DNA of 64,000 bases, taken from assembly GCF_036885195.1 (NCBI RefSeq), contig NZ_CP133656.1, positions 2,604,001-2,668,000 on the forward strand. Direction: 5' to 3'. This document shows, piece by piece, positions 18,245 through 26,572 of the stretch. The DNA comes from Pectobacterium cacticida (lineage in GTDB: Bacteria > Pseudomonadota > Gammaproteobacteria > Enterobacterales > Enterobacteriaceae). Made by a program: the position numbers and the translations under genes. Position 1 is the first letter of the stretch; every line of letters starts with the position of its first letter. A model generated the notes under the pieces. That model was not told the DNA's origin and made no database searches. It worked only from the letters and a program-made list of their open reading frames with translations.

Positions 18245-18595
18245 ATCTGTTCTCCCTGAGTTATCGTGTGCTATACCCGCGACCCACAATGGGTATTCCC
18301 AATGCCAGCCTATTTAGGCAGGGCGACCAAGATGGGATTTCAACCAACAGTGTAACATTTTATTGTTCCACCGCTACGTTAGCATATGCATGACAGCATT
18401 TTCATAGGGTTGCCATTCTCCCGCTTAAGGCGATTCTCTCCAGTGTAAAGGGTAGTACAGCATTTTTATCCCTCTTAGCTTTATCAAAACACTGACTACA
18501 CTTACTCATAGAAAACGATTGGGGCGCATAATGCCTAGTGCCTCGCACCCTCCGTCAACAGCCAACAGACCGGACCATAGAGGTAGAGAGCGCTT

Positions 18596-19468
18596 ATGAA
18601 TCCATCGCCAAAGTTCAGTCAACCCCAGCAAGAAGAACGGAACATTGCCGTTGAAAGTGAAGAAAACGCGCAAGGGGCCAACATAGATGTTAATGAGGCG
18701 CATTTGCCCTCGCCAGCCGCTGCGATCCACGAAGAAATTCGTCAGGAGGGGCAAAAAGAGCTGGAACGCGATGCGCTGGCATTACTGTGGTCAGCGATTG
18801 CCGCGGGAATTTCTATGGGCACATCATTTATGGCCGTTGGCATGCTTCATCAACACCTGGTTGACGTTCCCGGCGCTTTTTTAGTGGAGTGCTTCGGTTA
18901 TACCATCGGTTTTGTCATCGTCATTATGGCGCGTCAGCAATTGTTTACTGAGAACACCGTCACTGCTGTGCTTCCCATTATGCATAAGCCGACGTGCCGC
19001 AATTTTTTGCTTCTTGGTCGGTTATGGCTTGTCGTGCTGGCTGGTAACCTCGTCGGCACCGCACTGGCAGCACTCGCCTTTAGCTATATGCCCGTTTTTG
19101 ATAGCGCTACGCAAAGAGCATTAGTGGACATTGCTATGAAGGTCATGAACAATTCACCAACTGAAATGTTCGCTAACGCGATTATTTCCGGCTGGATTAT
19201 AGCCACCATGGTCTGGATGCTACCTCGCGCCGGTTCAGCCAAACTGTGGATCATTATTATCATGACATGGATGATTGCTTTCAGTCATCTTACCCATATT
19301 GTGGCCGGTGCCTCAGAGATTTTCTATCTGGTATTTATTGGACAAATCTCCTGGCAAGCCTTCATTTGGCCCTTTGCCTTGCCCACATTAGCGGGGAATA
19401 TTATCGGCGGCACCTTTATCTTCGCCCTCATTAGTCATGCCCAAATCCGTAGCGACATGCACTATTGA
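18596..19468 (+). CDS. yfdC: YfdC, formate/nitrite transporter (FNT) family protein
   Basis: An inner-membrane protein of 290 residues: a charged N-terminal cytosolic region of about 60 residues and then six hydrophobic segments of the FNT fold (for example GISMGTSFMAVGMLH and NLVGTALAALAFSYM). YfdC is a divergent FNT member of uncertain substrate. It lies between mlaA and tRNA-Arg as in E. coli. The 350-bp interval 18245-18595 should hold the divergent promoters. Confidence 0.9.
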   Translation: MNPSPKFSQPQQEERNIAVESEENAQGANIDVNEAHLPSPAAAIHEEIRQEGQKELERDALALLWSAIAAGISMGTSFMAVGMLHQHLVDVPGAFLVECFGYTIGFVIVIMARQQLFTENTVTAVLPIMHKPTCRNFLLLGRLWLVVLAGNLVGTALAALAFSYMPVFDSATQRALVDIAMKVMNNSPTEMFANAIISGWIIATMVWMLPRAGSAKLWIIIIMTWMIAFSHLTHIVAGASEIFYLVFIGQISWQAFIWPFALPTLAGNIIGGTFIFALISHAQIRSDMHY

Positions 19469-19606
19469 TTCCATGCCATGCGGCCAAAATCCCATAGGAC
19501 TAACAGCAAAAAACACGCGTAAGCGATTAATTGGCGACACTTTGAGCAAACGCGTCGTTAAGTGCTTATCCACAGAGCAAAAATGCGTATAATGACCGGG
19601 CTTTAC

Positions 19607-19681
19607 GTCCCCGTAGTTAAACGGATATAACAAGCCCCTCCTAAGGGCTAGTTACTGGTTCGATTCCAGTCGGGGACACCA
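19607..19681 (+). tRNA. argW: tRNA-Arg (anticodon CCU)
   Basis: A full cloverleaf: acceptor GTCCCCG/CGGGGAC, anticodon loop CTCCTAA, T-loop GGTTCGATTCC, encoded CCA. A TATAAT box lies 14 bp upstream (19588-19593). In E. coli this tRNA next to yfdC is the attachment site of phage-like elements; here a dead integrase starts 180 bp downstream. I did not find a second copy of the tRNA 3' end within the island. Confidence 0.97.
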
Positions 19682-19860
19682 GAATCTCGCCCACGAACGT
19701 CCATCAAAGTCTATTTTTCCCATTCTATTCATCAAGTTAATACAACAAGCTAGTCTACTTAGCTCTACTTAGTTTTACCGGCATCCACGCTGTTTTGTTG
19801 GTATAAATGTTGGCATGGTAAGTTCGATAATGCAGATACCATCACTGTGGGAGATTTGCT

Positions 19861-20871
19861 ATCGCACTCCCTGAGGCAAAGGTCAGAAATGCGAAACCGG
19901 CTGAGAAGTCCGTCAAACTGACTGACGGAAATGGTATGCACCTTCTGGTCCAATCTAACGGATCTAAATACTGGCGTTTGCAATACCGTTTTGCAGGTAA
20001 GCAAAAAATGTTGGCATTAGGCGTCTATCCTGCGGTTTCTTTAACAGAAGCCCGTCGCAGAAGAGACGAAGCCAGACAACAGATTGCCAATAACATTGAT
20101 CCAGGTGAAAAGAGAAAAGCGGAAAATGTTAAAGGTTGAAGAGAAAGGTTTACTCACCTTTGAAACTGTTGCCAGAAGCTGGCATGCCAGCAATAAAACC
20201 GGGTCTGAGGGGCATCGGACACTGATTATCAATAGCCTGACAACGCACGTATTCCCAATTATCGGGCAAAAAAATATCGCAACGCTTAAAACCCGCGATC
20301 TGTTAATCCCCGCTAAGAATGCAGAAAAAACCGGACATCTGGAAGTGGCTTCTCGCTTGCAACAACGCATCACAGCAATTATGCGTTATGGACTTTTCCT
20401 GCGAAGCGAGAGCCCCTAAAAAACGTTAAGTTTTCCAATCGTGGTTCGAAAATGAAGACACCGCGTTTGGTGCCATTAAGCAAGCAGGTTATTGTTATCC
20501 TCAAAGTACTGCATGCTATCAGTGGTGAGCGCAAACTGGTTTTTATTGGTTTTAGTCACGCAGATAAACCCATCAGTGAAAACACCATTAATAAAGCCTT
20601 ACGGGTAATGGGATATGACACTAAAACCGAAGTTTGTGGACATGGTTTCCGCACAATGGCATGTAGTTCCCTGATTGAATCAGGATTATGGTCAAAGGAT
20701 GCCGTTGAACGTCAGATGGGACATCAGGAACGTAATAATGTACGGGCGGCCTACATTCATCAGGCTGAACATCTCGATGAGCGTAAGCTGATGCTGCAAT
20801 GGTGGGCTGATTTCCTGGATGCCAACCGCAATGGCGTAGTTAGGCCCTTTGAGTTTGCGCAGAAAGGATAG
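19861..20871 (+). pseudogene. Tyrosine-recombinase integrase (P4/IntS type), decayed
   Basis: Three pieces of one integrase. The N-terminal arm-binding part (ALPEAKVRNAKPAEKSVKLT ...) has ATC where the start ATG should be. A frameshift follows near 20115. Then comes the core-binding segment, and a gap of roughly 100 residues at about 20410. The catalytic C-terminus has CGHGFRTMACSSLIE, the Arg-His region QMGHQER and the tyrosine AAYIHQAEHL. It sits just after tRNA-Arg, the usual place for such an integrase. With a lost start, a frameshift and a deletion it is surely dead. Confidence 0.88.
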
Positions 20872-21120
20872 ATTTTACGGCCAAGGATGGCTAAATTGTA
20901 TTATCACCTCGGTTCATTGCTTTGCATTCTCAGTTTTTAAACGACAAGTTTTTTAAGTCACTGTCCAGGCTAACGTGTCCGCTTACTACTACCTTAAAAA
21001 ATCTCTTCCTTTAATAAAATACTTACCAACCTATTAATGTAATAAGAATGTATTCCGCTCATTGAGCGATTACACTACAATCTAAGCTAAGTAATCTTGT
21101 AATTCACGGATGGAATAACA

Positions 21121-21753
21121 ATGACTGAAGCAAATCTGGATGAACTGGCTGACCGTATAGTGAAGATGCTAACCACTACGGATTTTTATGAAGGGATGGG
21201 GTCTGGAATATCAGAGATAGGTAAGAATTTTGGCTATCTGGCCTATGATTTTATTGATACGGATACACGGTATGCCAAATCACGAGAAATGGAAAGATTA
21301 ATAAAAGCGATTCATCGAGGAATTGTATCAAGAGAAAAAATCATCGAGGCGATAAAAAGAATATTTAAGGTCTTTAATCGGAATGCCTCTGAATCTCAAA
21401 AAGAAGCAATTTATCATAAAGCAGTAGGCTCGGTCGCGGGTAGTATGCTTGTTTCACAAGCTGTTTTTCAAATAGCGAAGAGAATCGGCAATGCACCAAA
21501 AGTATCTACTGGCACGGTATATTATATTTTGTTGCTTGGTGGAATGGCGAAACGGTCAATATATCGTTCAATGTATTTGAGGAGCCATAATCCTGAAGTA
21601 TATTCAGAATTGAGAAGAGATGATTTAGATTTTCTTTTCTTCCTGTTTGAGGAATATGTTGAACCACTAACAGAAGCGATAAAGATGAAGAGAGTTTATG
21701 GTAATGGCATGTTTAATCGATTAATTGATAAAATAGAATACAGGATTAAGTGA
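21121..21753 (+). CDS. Unknown 210-aa protein with a hydrophobic segment
   Basis: I do not recognise this protein. It begins with an acidic helical region (EANLDELADRIVKMLTTTD), then basic helices, a small-residue-rich stretch (KAVGSVAGSMLVSQAVFQIA, about residues 99-118) and a hydrophobic segment (TGTVYYILLLGGMA, about 134-147). This could insert in a membrane. The ATG follows GGA. The downstream gene begins one base after its stop, so they are surely cotranscribed. Codon use is AT-rich, as expected for island DNA. The layout (larger protein with a membrane-active segment, then a tiny membrane protein) resembles a toxin-immunity pair; this is inference. Confidence 0.6.
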   Translation: MTEANLDELADRIVKMLTTTDFYEGMGSGISEIGKNFGYLAYDFIDTDTRYAKSREMERLIKAIHRGIVSREKIIEAIKRIFKVFNRNASESQKEAIYHKAVGSVAGSMLVSQAVFQIAKRIGNAPKVSTGTVYYILLLGGMAKRSIYRSMYLRSHNPEVYSELRRDDLDFLFFLFEEYVEPLTEAIKMKRVYGNGMFNRLIDKIEYRIK

Positions 21754-21754
21754 T

Positions 21755-21955
21755 ATGACTACCTTTATAAAAAAGGCATTTATTTTCATATTAAACAACA
21801 TAACTATGTTTCTTTTCAGCATATGCTTCTTTTGGATTTGTTATATTCTATTTGTTGGGTATGCCCCCTGGAGTGAAAAAACAGTCCATTTAATTATTGC
21901 CGTTTCCATTTTCATTGGGCTAGGGAAATTATCTGACTGGTTTGATAAAAAATGA
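21755..21955 (+). CDS. Small two-helix membrane protein, possible immunity protein
   Basis: 66 residues with two predicted membrane helices (ITMFLFSICFFWICYILFVG and TVHLIIAVSIFIGLGKL) separated by a short YAPWSEK loop, ending in DWFDKK. The start lies directly after the upstream stop. A degenerate second copy follows immediately. Small multi-helix proteins of this kind protect against membrane-active toxins in many systems, and immunity genes are often duplicated. No family is assigned. Confidence 0.6.
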   Translation: MTTFIKKAFIFILNNITMFLFSICFFWICYILFVGYAPWSEKTVHLIIAVSIFIGLGKLSDWFDKK

Positions 21956-21977
21956 ACATGAGTCAATTATACTGAGA

Positions 21978-22168
21978 ATGTTTAAAAAATCGGCGTATTT
22001 CTTATTTAAAAACATCATATTTGCTCTTTTCAGCATATCCTTTCTTTAAATCATCTATATTTTATTGGTTGGATATGCTCCGTGGAATGAAAGACCATTC
22101 ATCTCATCATCGCCATCGAAGTCTGCTTCGGATTGGGGAAGTTCTTCACATGGATTGATGAAAAATGA
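21978..22168 (+). pseudogene. Decayed second copy of the 66-aa membrane protein
   Basis: In the same order as the intact copy it reads MFKKSAYFLFKNIIFALFS, then a TAA, then IIYILLVGYAPWNER, a frameshift, and IHLIIAIEVCFGLGKFF to WIDEK and a stop. The loop YAPW and the end W-I/F-D-E/K-K align with the intact copy. Divergence is large, so it is an old duplication or a related allele rather than a recent copy. Confidence 0.72.
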
Positions 22169-22192
22169 ATGCAGGGTCTCCCCTGCACTTGT

Positions 22193-22678
22193 TTAATTCA
22201 TGAATTTCGTCATTTCCCACAATGCATAACCAGACGTTCCGGCTTTGTGGTGCGTCCATGTCACATCTTTATACCTGATAGAGATATGCTCCAATATCAG
22301 GCCAGCACCATCATCGATGATATTAGGCATGACGAGGTTGATATCTGATATGAGCCCATCATTGATCTGAATAGAGAAAAACTTCTCTTGCTTGGCATGT
22401 TGCGTGGTGCGGTAAAAATCGAGCAACACTTTGACCTTCTCTTGTTCGTTCAATGCCATTGCCAGTAACGGCGTTGACTTATCGATAGGTTTTACCAGGG
22501 TGATCGGGTTATGGACGGCATGACCGTCATTACTCATCATATGGTTAAAAGCTAAAATCATGATTTCATCGGTATGCCCTGCCTGATATCGGTTGCCGAT
22601 AGATTCTAATGTGGAGCAACCCTCAGAAATCAATCCCTGTGATTTACCTTCGATAGTCATGTATGCGTAATTAGCCAT
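22193..22678 (-). CDS. hcp: Hcp-family type VI secretion tube protein (orphan)
   Basis: 161 residues of the Hcp fold, which forms the T6SS inner tube and can carry small effectors. Diagnostic features: the start MANYAYMTIEGKSQGLISE, then HTDEIMILAFNHM, PITLVKPIDKSTPLLAMAL, and the C-terminal WTHHKAGTSGYALWE. No other T6SS gene lies in the window, so the rest of the machine must be elsewhere. It converges on the putative effector/immunity pair. The gene looks intact. Confidence 0.88.
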   Translation of the reverse strand: MANYAYMTIEGKSQGLISEGCSTLESIGNRYQAGHTDEIMILAFNHMMSNDGHAVHNPITLVKPIDKSTPLLAMALNEQEKVKVLLDFYRTTQHAKQEKFFSIQINDGLISDINLVMPNIIDDGAGLILEHISIRYKDVTWTHHKAGTSGYALWEMTKFMN

Positions 22679-22768
22679 ATAAATTTCCTTTTCAATGGTT
22701 TTGCGTTTTGCATATTATCGTTAATGAATACTCAAGACCATTGATGCAAAAATAATAATTAGGATGAT

Positions 22769-22897
22769 ATGGATATCAAAGAACTCAGCGAGTCGATTTG
22801 CTCATTCGTAAACTATGATGGACGTTCCCCGTTGACTGAGAACGAAATAGCACTAATGATTTTTGGAAATAGCTTTCAACATGACAAACATATTTGA
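22769..22897 (+). CDS. Short open frame, 42 aa, uncertain
   Basis: Starts with ATG after an AGGA and reads MDIKELSESICSFVNYDGRS then PLTENEIALMIFGN. The composition looks protein-like, but it ends abruptly and I recognise no family. It may be the N-terminal remnant of a longer gene. Confidence 0.3.
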   Translation: MDIKELSESICSFVNYDGRSPLTENEIALMIFGNSFQHDKHI

Positions 22898-23039
22898 TGA
22901 AATAGTTTTACAAGTGATCTTCTTATTCTAAGATGTTAACAACTGATGAAAAAACCTGTATCATCGTTTTTCGCCTTACGTAAAGAGAAAAAACACCCCA
23001 CAAAAATCATATTATGTGTAATCTAAGAAAGGAGTATAT

Positions 23040-23261
23040 ATGTCACTTTCTGTATTAGATCTAAAAAGTATCGCGGCATCAGGCGGTGGAATGGTTCTAG
23101 ATGCAAGGCCATTTTCTGTACTAGATTTAAAAAGTATTGCAGCTTCTGCTTCAGGAAAACAAGCTAGAATAGTTCTTAAGAACTTGCAAGGTAAGTCAGT
23201 CCTAGATCTTAAATCAATTGCCGCATCAGGAAATGGATGTGTTGTTTTTGACTACACCTAA
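23040..23261 (+). CDS. Triple-repeat small protein (three SVLDLKSIAAS units)
   Basis: A 73-residue protein with three copies of SVLDLKSIAAS at residues 4-14, 26-36 and 53-63. Each is followed by a Gly/Ser-rich turn and a short hydrophobic strand (MVLDA, ARIVLKNL, CVVFDYT). This suggests three helix-turn-strand units. The ribosome site is strong (AAAGGAG, 7 bp before ATG). The repeat units are identical in amino acids yet differ at many synonymous sites, so selection acts on the protein. There is no signal peptide and one Cys. It stands alone between hcp and the IS element. I cannot name a family. Confidence 0.8.
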   Translation: MSLSVLDLKSIAASGGGMVLDARPFSVLDLKSIAASASGKQARIVLKNLQGKSVLDLKSIAASGNGCVVFDYT

Positions 23262-23528
23262 AAACAAAATAATACGCAACCAAGCTGAGAGGAATTTAAG
23301 CCAGATATGATCTGACGGATAGCCGGAATCTATTAGATCAAGTCTGAGCTATAATTAAAAAATTAGGGAGGCTGGTTTTATCCTACCTTGAGACTGTAAT
23401 TTAAATTGTGTATCTGCCTGTTTTTGATATGCGGTAACTGTCAAGATATCTGTCGCCCTGTCTGATTTTTACGTAGCCATTCGCACTGCTTTAGTAACCA
23501 CTTTACGCTCTGGATTAAACGATACTAG

Positions 23529-24448
23529 GCTGTGTCCCTTAACTTAACAACCGTTTCAAAAATAACCTGATCGCCCCCAGCTTTAACATGCTCAGGTAGT
23601 TTCTGGCTGTTTTTTCCGAGCGTGTCGCAATACGACGATTTTCTTTCAATATCGCAAAGCAACGCTCCACGACATTGCGTTTTTTATACAAGCCCGTATT
23701 GAGGCACCGACGTCTGTCACGACTGGCTTTCTCATTTGATTTAAACGGGATAACCGCTTTTATCCCTTTTATTTTCAAATGAATGCGAATTCTTCCACTT
23801 GAGTAACCTTCATCCGCCAGCACTGCTTTCGGGCGCGATTTCAAGTACCCACTTTTTCGGATGACCCCGACCCGGTTAAGCAACGTTTCCGCATACTGGC
23901 TTTCGTGAGCTTGTCCGCCGCTCAAACAAAAACTTAGTGGTAACCCTGTGCCATCTGTCACCAAATGGATTTTGTTGCCAAAGCCGCCGCGAGAGCGACC
24001 CAGCCCATGGTCCTCGAGTTCATCGGGATGTTTTTTTTTTGCACCGGCTGCTGCTTTCAGGGCGTGAACGTTACTGCCATCCAGCGCGATAACATCCCAG
24101 TCAATCAGCGATTTTTCGTCCAAAATCTGAAGTAATTTATTGAAAATACTGTTCATCACTCCGGTTTTAGGCCACCGGTTAAAGCGGTTGTAAATGGTTT
24201 TCCAATGACCATAACGCTCAGGTAAATCCCGCTACGGCGCACCGGAGCAAAGCATCCAGAATATACCATTCATGACACGCCTATGCGCAAAGTAAGGACG
24301 ACCGCCTTTGGAAGAACCCCTTTCAGGCGGCAGCATAGGAGAAATCAGCGTCCATGCTTCATCGGGGAAATCGTAACGAGCCAAATGAAAGAACCTTTTG
24401 TGGTGAAATCATGTCCCCGATTGTACAAAAACAGTTACGGGACACACC
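23529..24448 (-). mobile_element. IS5-family insertion sequence, 920 bp
   Basis: Bounded by imperfect inverted repeats (GCTGTGTCCCTTAACTT and GGTGTGTCCCGTAACTG) and by a 4-bp CTAG duplication at 23525-23528 and 24449-24452, which fits the YTAR targets of IS5-family elements. It contains one transposase frame on the minus strand, broken by a nonsense codon. It ends 32 bp from the stop of the GGDEF-EAL gene without disrupting it. Confidence 0.88.
23539..24384 (-). pseudogene. IS5-family transposase with an in-frame TAG
   Basis: The frame from a TTG at 24384 reads ARYDFPDEAWTLISPMLPPE, then CSGAP-TAG-RDLPERYGHW, then continues without a shift to 23539. Relatives have Trp (TGG) at the TAG position, so this is a single-base nonsense mutation. 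The DDE core is intact downstream: ALDGSNVHALKAA, GGFGNKIHLVTD, ADEGYSS and the end region ERCFAILKENRRIATR. The truncated product from 24159 would lack the N-terminal domain. Confidence 0.85.
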
Positions 24449-24480
24449 CTAGCCCCAAGTCCCAGGAAATGCTTGCAGGG

Positions 24481-26403
24481 CTAATTTAATGGGTGCTCTT
24501 TCATGAAAGAGATAAACTCAGTAAAAGGAATTGGTTTACAAAACAGGTATCCCTGAAGGTATGGGACCCCCATAGACGCCAATATCTCCATTTGGTGTAA
24601 TTCCTCCACACCTTCGGCTACAACATTAAATCCAAATCCGTTTGAAATAACCATTACAGCCTGAACAATATTGAGCCCTGTTCTATCAATCTCAGAGATG
24701 AATGATTTGTCAATTTTAACTGTATCTACATTTAAATTCTGTACCAGAGATAATGAAGAGTACCCAGTTCCAAAATCATCAATAGATATTTTAACGCCTT
24801 GTTTCTGAAGCGATTTTATCGAACTGAATACCTTCTCATTACTATCTGAAAAAACCGATTCTGTTAATTCAATCTTCAATCTATTTGAAGGGAAATCAAA
24901 CTTCCTGAGATAACAGAAAACGGCATCAAGGAAGTAACTTTCTTTGAATTGAATAGCTGATACATTTACGCATATACTAATGGATATTCCTATTTCATCC
25001 AATTCTCTAGCATGAATGATCGCGGTTTCCAGAACCCACAAACCAATTTTATTTATATCTCCAGTCTGTTCCGCCAATGGAATAAAAACATCAGGGGGAA
25101 TCGACTCTCCATCTATATGCCAACGGAGTAAAATTTCAGCCGAATCAAACTTATTTTCTTTAACATTTAATATGGGTTGAAACATAATGGATAATTGTTT
25201 TTTCTCAATCGCCGTTTTTAGCTTAGAACTCAACTTATATTTATATACAGATTCATCCATCATGCTTTTATTAAATAATAAATATTTTCTATTATTACTA
25301 AATTTTGCATGGTACATTGCCATATCAGCCTGTAAGATTAGCGAGTGAATGTCCCGAGAAAACGCTGGATATTGCGATATACCAATCGAGGCACTAATCT
25401 CAAAAACGTTATTTTTTATATAGAATGTCTCTTCTATCAGTAAAAAAATCTGTTGCACCATTTCATCCAGATCTTGCTCACTGTGAAACTCACTAAGAAT
25501 AATAAATTCATCGCCTCCCCACCGACAGATGAGACACGTAGACGATAATTTTTTCCTGAACCTGCTAGCAAGATTCTTAAGCAAGGCATCTCCCGTCAAA
25601 TGGCCAAAATTATCATTAACATATTTAAAATCATTAAGATCAATAAAAAACAGGTAATATTGATTTTTATAATTATATTTCAATATGTTTTCAGATTTTT
25701 CTATAAAATAGGCTCTATTTAAAAGATGTGTTAATGAATCATGTTGGGTAAGATAATATATCTTTTTTGTCCTTTTTTTAACTTCATTTTCCAAATTACG
25801 AAGTAGACCTTTATATTCATATTTCAATTCTATTGATGATATCATAGAATTCGCTGATTTTATCGTTACCAAAATCATCACTAAGGAAAAGAAAATACCT
25901 AGCTCGCCAAGTCTATTATATTGTTGCCGTTCATCCATAAGTAACAATAATGAATAGGGGATTAAGAGTGTTATGGTATAAGTAATAGAAATAAACTTAT
26001 CGCTTGCCAACACTACAGCCGCACTGCCTGTCAATATAGCGATAATAATCATCGAGAATGTCACCTCATATATATCAAAATATTTGTGAGATAACAGGAA
26101 ATATATTGACCACAGTAATGCCGTAGTCATAACACCAAGTCTAAAGATAAAAAGCTCTTTTATTATCTCGGTCTTTAACTTATGCTTACTGTTCCAGATT
26201 CTCTGTCTACACAATCTGGCTACCAAAACGGAAATGAGCGTAAAAAACCAAATACTTTCCCCATTATGATTTTTCCCAAACTCTAAAAAAATCACTACGC
26301 TCGCAATCAATGAAATTCCGACACCGAATAACAGGTTTTTATAAAGAAAGATAATTTTCTTATGGGTTACTTCATGCGAAAAATCACTATCCCCTTTATA
26401 CAT
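24481..26403 (-). CDS. Membrane GGDEF-EAL c-di-GMP turnover protein
   Basis: About 640 residues. The N-terminal ~170 residues contain about six hydrophobic helices (a MASE-like sensor), followed by a coiled linker (LLRNLENEVKKRTKKIYYL). The GGDEF domain has an intact RWGGDEF and the entry HDSLTHLLNRAYF; I see no RxxD inhibitory site before it. The EAL domain keeps E in EILLRW (EAL is EIL here), DDFGTGYSSL, VKIDKSF and AEGVEE, so phosphodiesterase activity is plausible. ATG 26403 is preferred over a TTG at 26424. With the adjacent chemoreceptor it gives this island a signalling module. Confidence 0.9.
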   Translation of the reverse strand: MYKGDSDFSHEVTHKKIIFLYKNLLFGVGISLIASVVIFLEFGKNHNGESIWFFTLISVLVARLCRQRIWNSKHKLKTEIIKELFIFRLGVMTTALLWSIYFLLSHKYFDIYEVTFSMIIIAILTGSAAVVLASDKFISITYTITLLIPYSLLLLMDERQQYNRLGELGIFFSLVMILVTIKSANSMISSIELKYEYKGLLRNLENEVKKRTKKIYYLTQHDSLTHLLNRAYFIEKSENILKYNYKNQYYLFFIDLNDFKYVNDNFGHLTGDALLKNLASRFRKKLSSTCLICRWGGDEFIILSEFHSEQDLDEMVQQIFLLIEETFYIKNNVFEISASIGISQYPAFSRDIHSLILQADMAMYHAKFSNNRKYLLFNKSMMDESVYKYKLSSKLKTAIEKKQLSIMFQPILNVKENKFDSAEILLRWHIDGESIPPDVFIPLAEQTGDINKIGLWVLETAIIHARELDEIGISISICVNVSAIQFKESYFLDAVFCYLRKFDFPSNRLKIELTESVFSDSNEKVFSSIKSLQKQGVKISIDDFGTGYSSLSLVQNLNVDTVKIDKSFISEIDRTGLNIVQAVMVISNGFGFNVVAEGVEELHQMEILASMGVPYLQGYLFCKPIPFTEFISFMKEHPLN

Positions 26404-26572
26404 ACGGCCCCCTGATTCTAGCAATCACTTCAAATTAACAGGTCAATGTGTATTTAATATTTTTCTTAACCGTAGTATTTTACATCTACGGCCTTTAATT
26501 TTTTTTAAACGTAAATAATGTTAAAAACACATTATAAACGGCCAAATTTCAAACAAAATATTAGAGCAATTT

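Noticed and set aside
23040..23261. Three evenly placed repeats as a CRISPR-like array
   Set aside because: The DNA repeats differ at many bases and only the protein is identical, so the repeat is coding.
23340..23520. A second insertion-sequence end near 23390
   Set aside because: The AT-rich string looks vaguely like an IS end, but I found no partner end or transposase.
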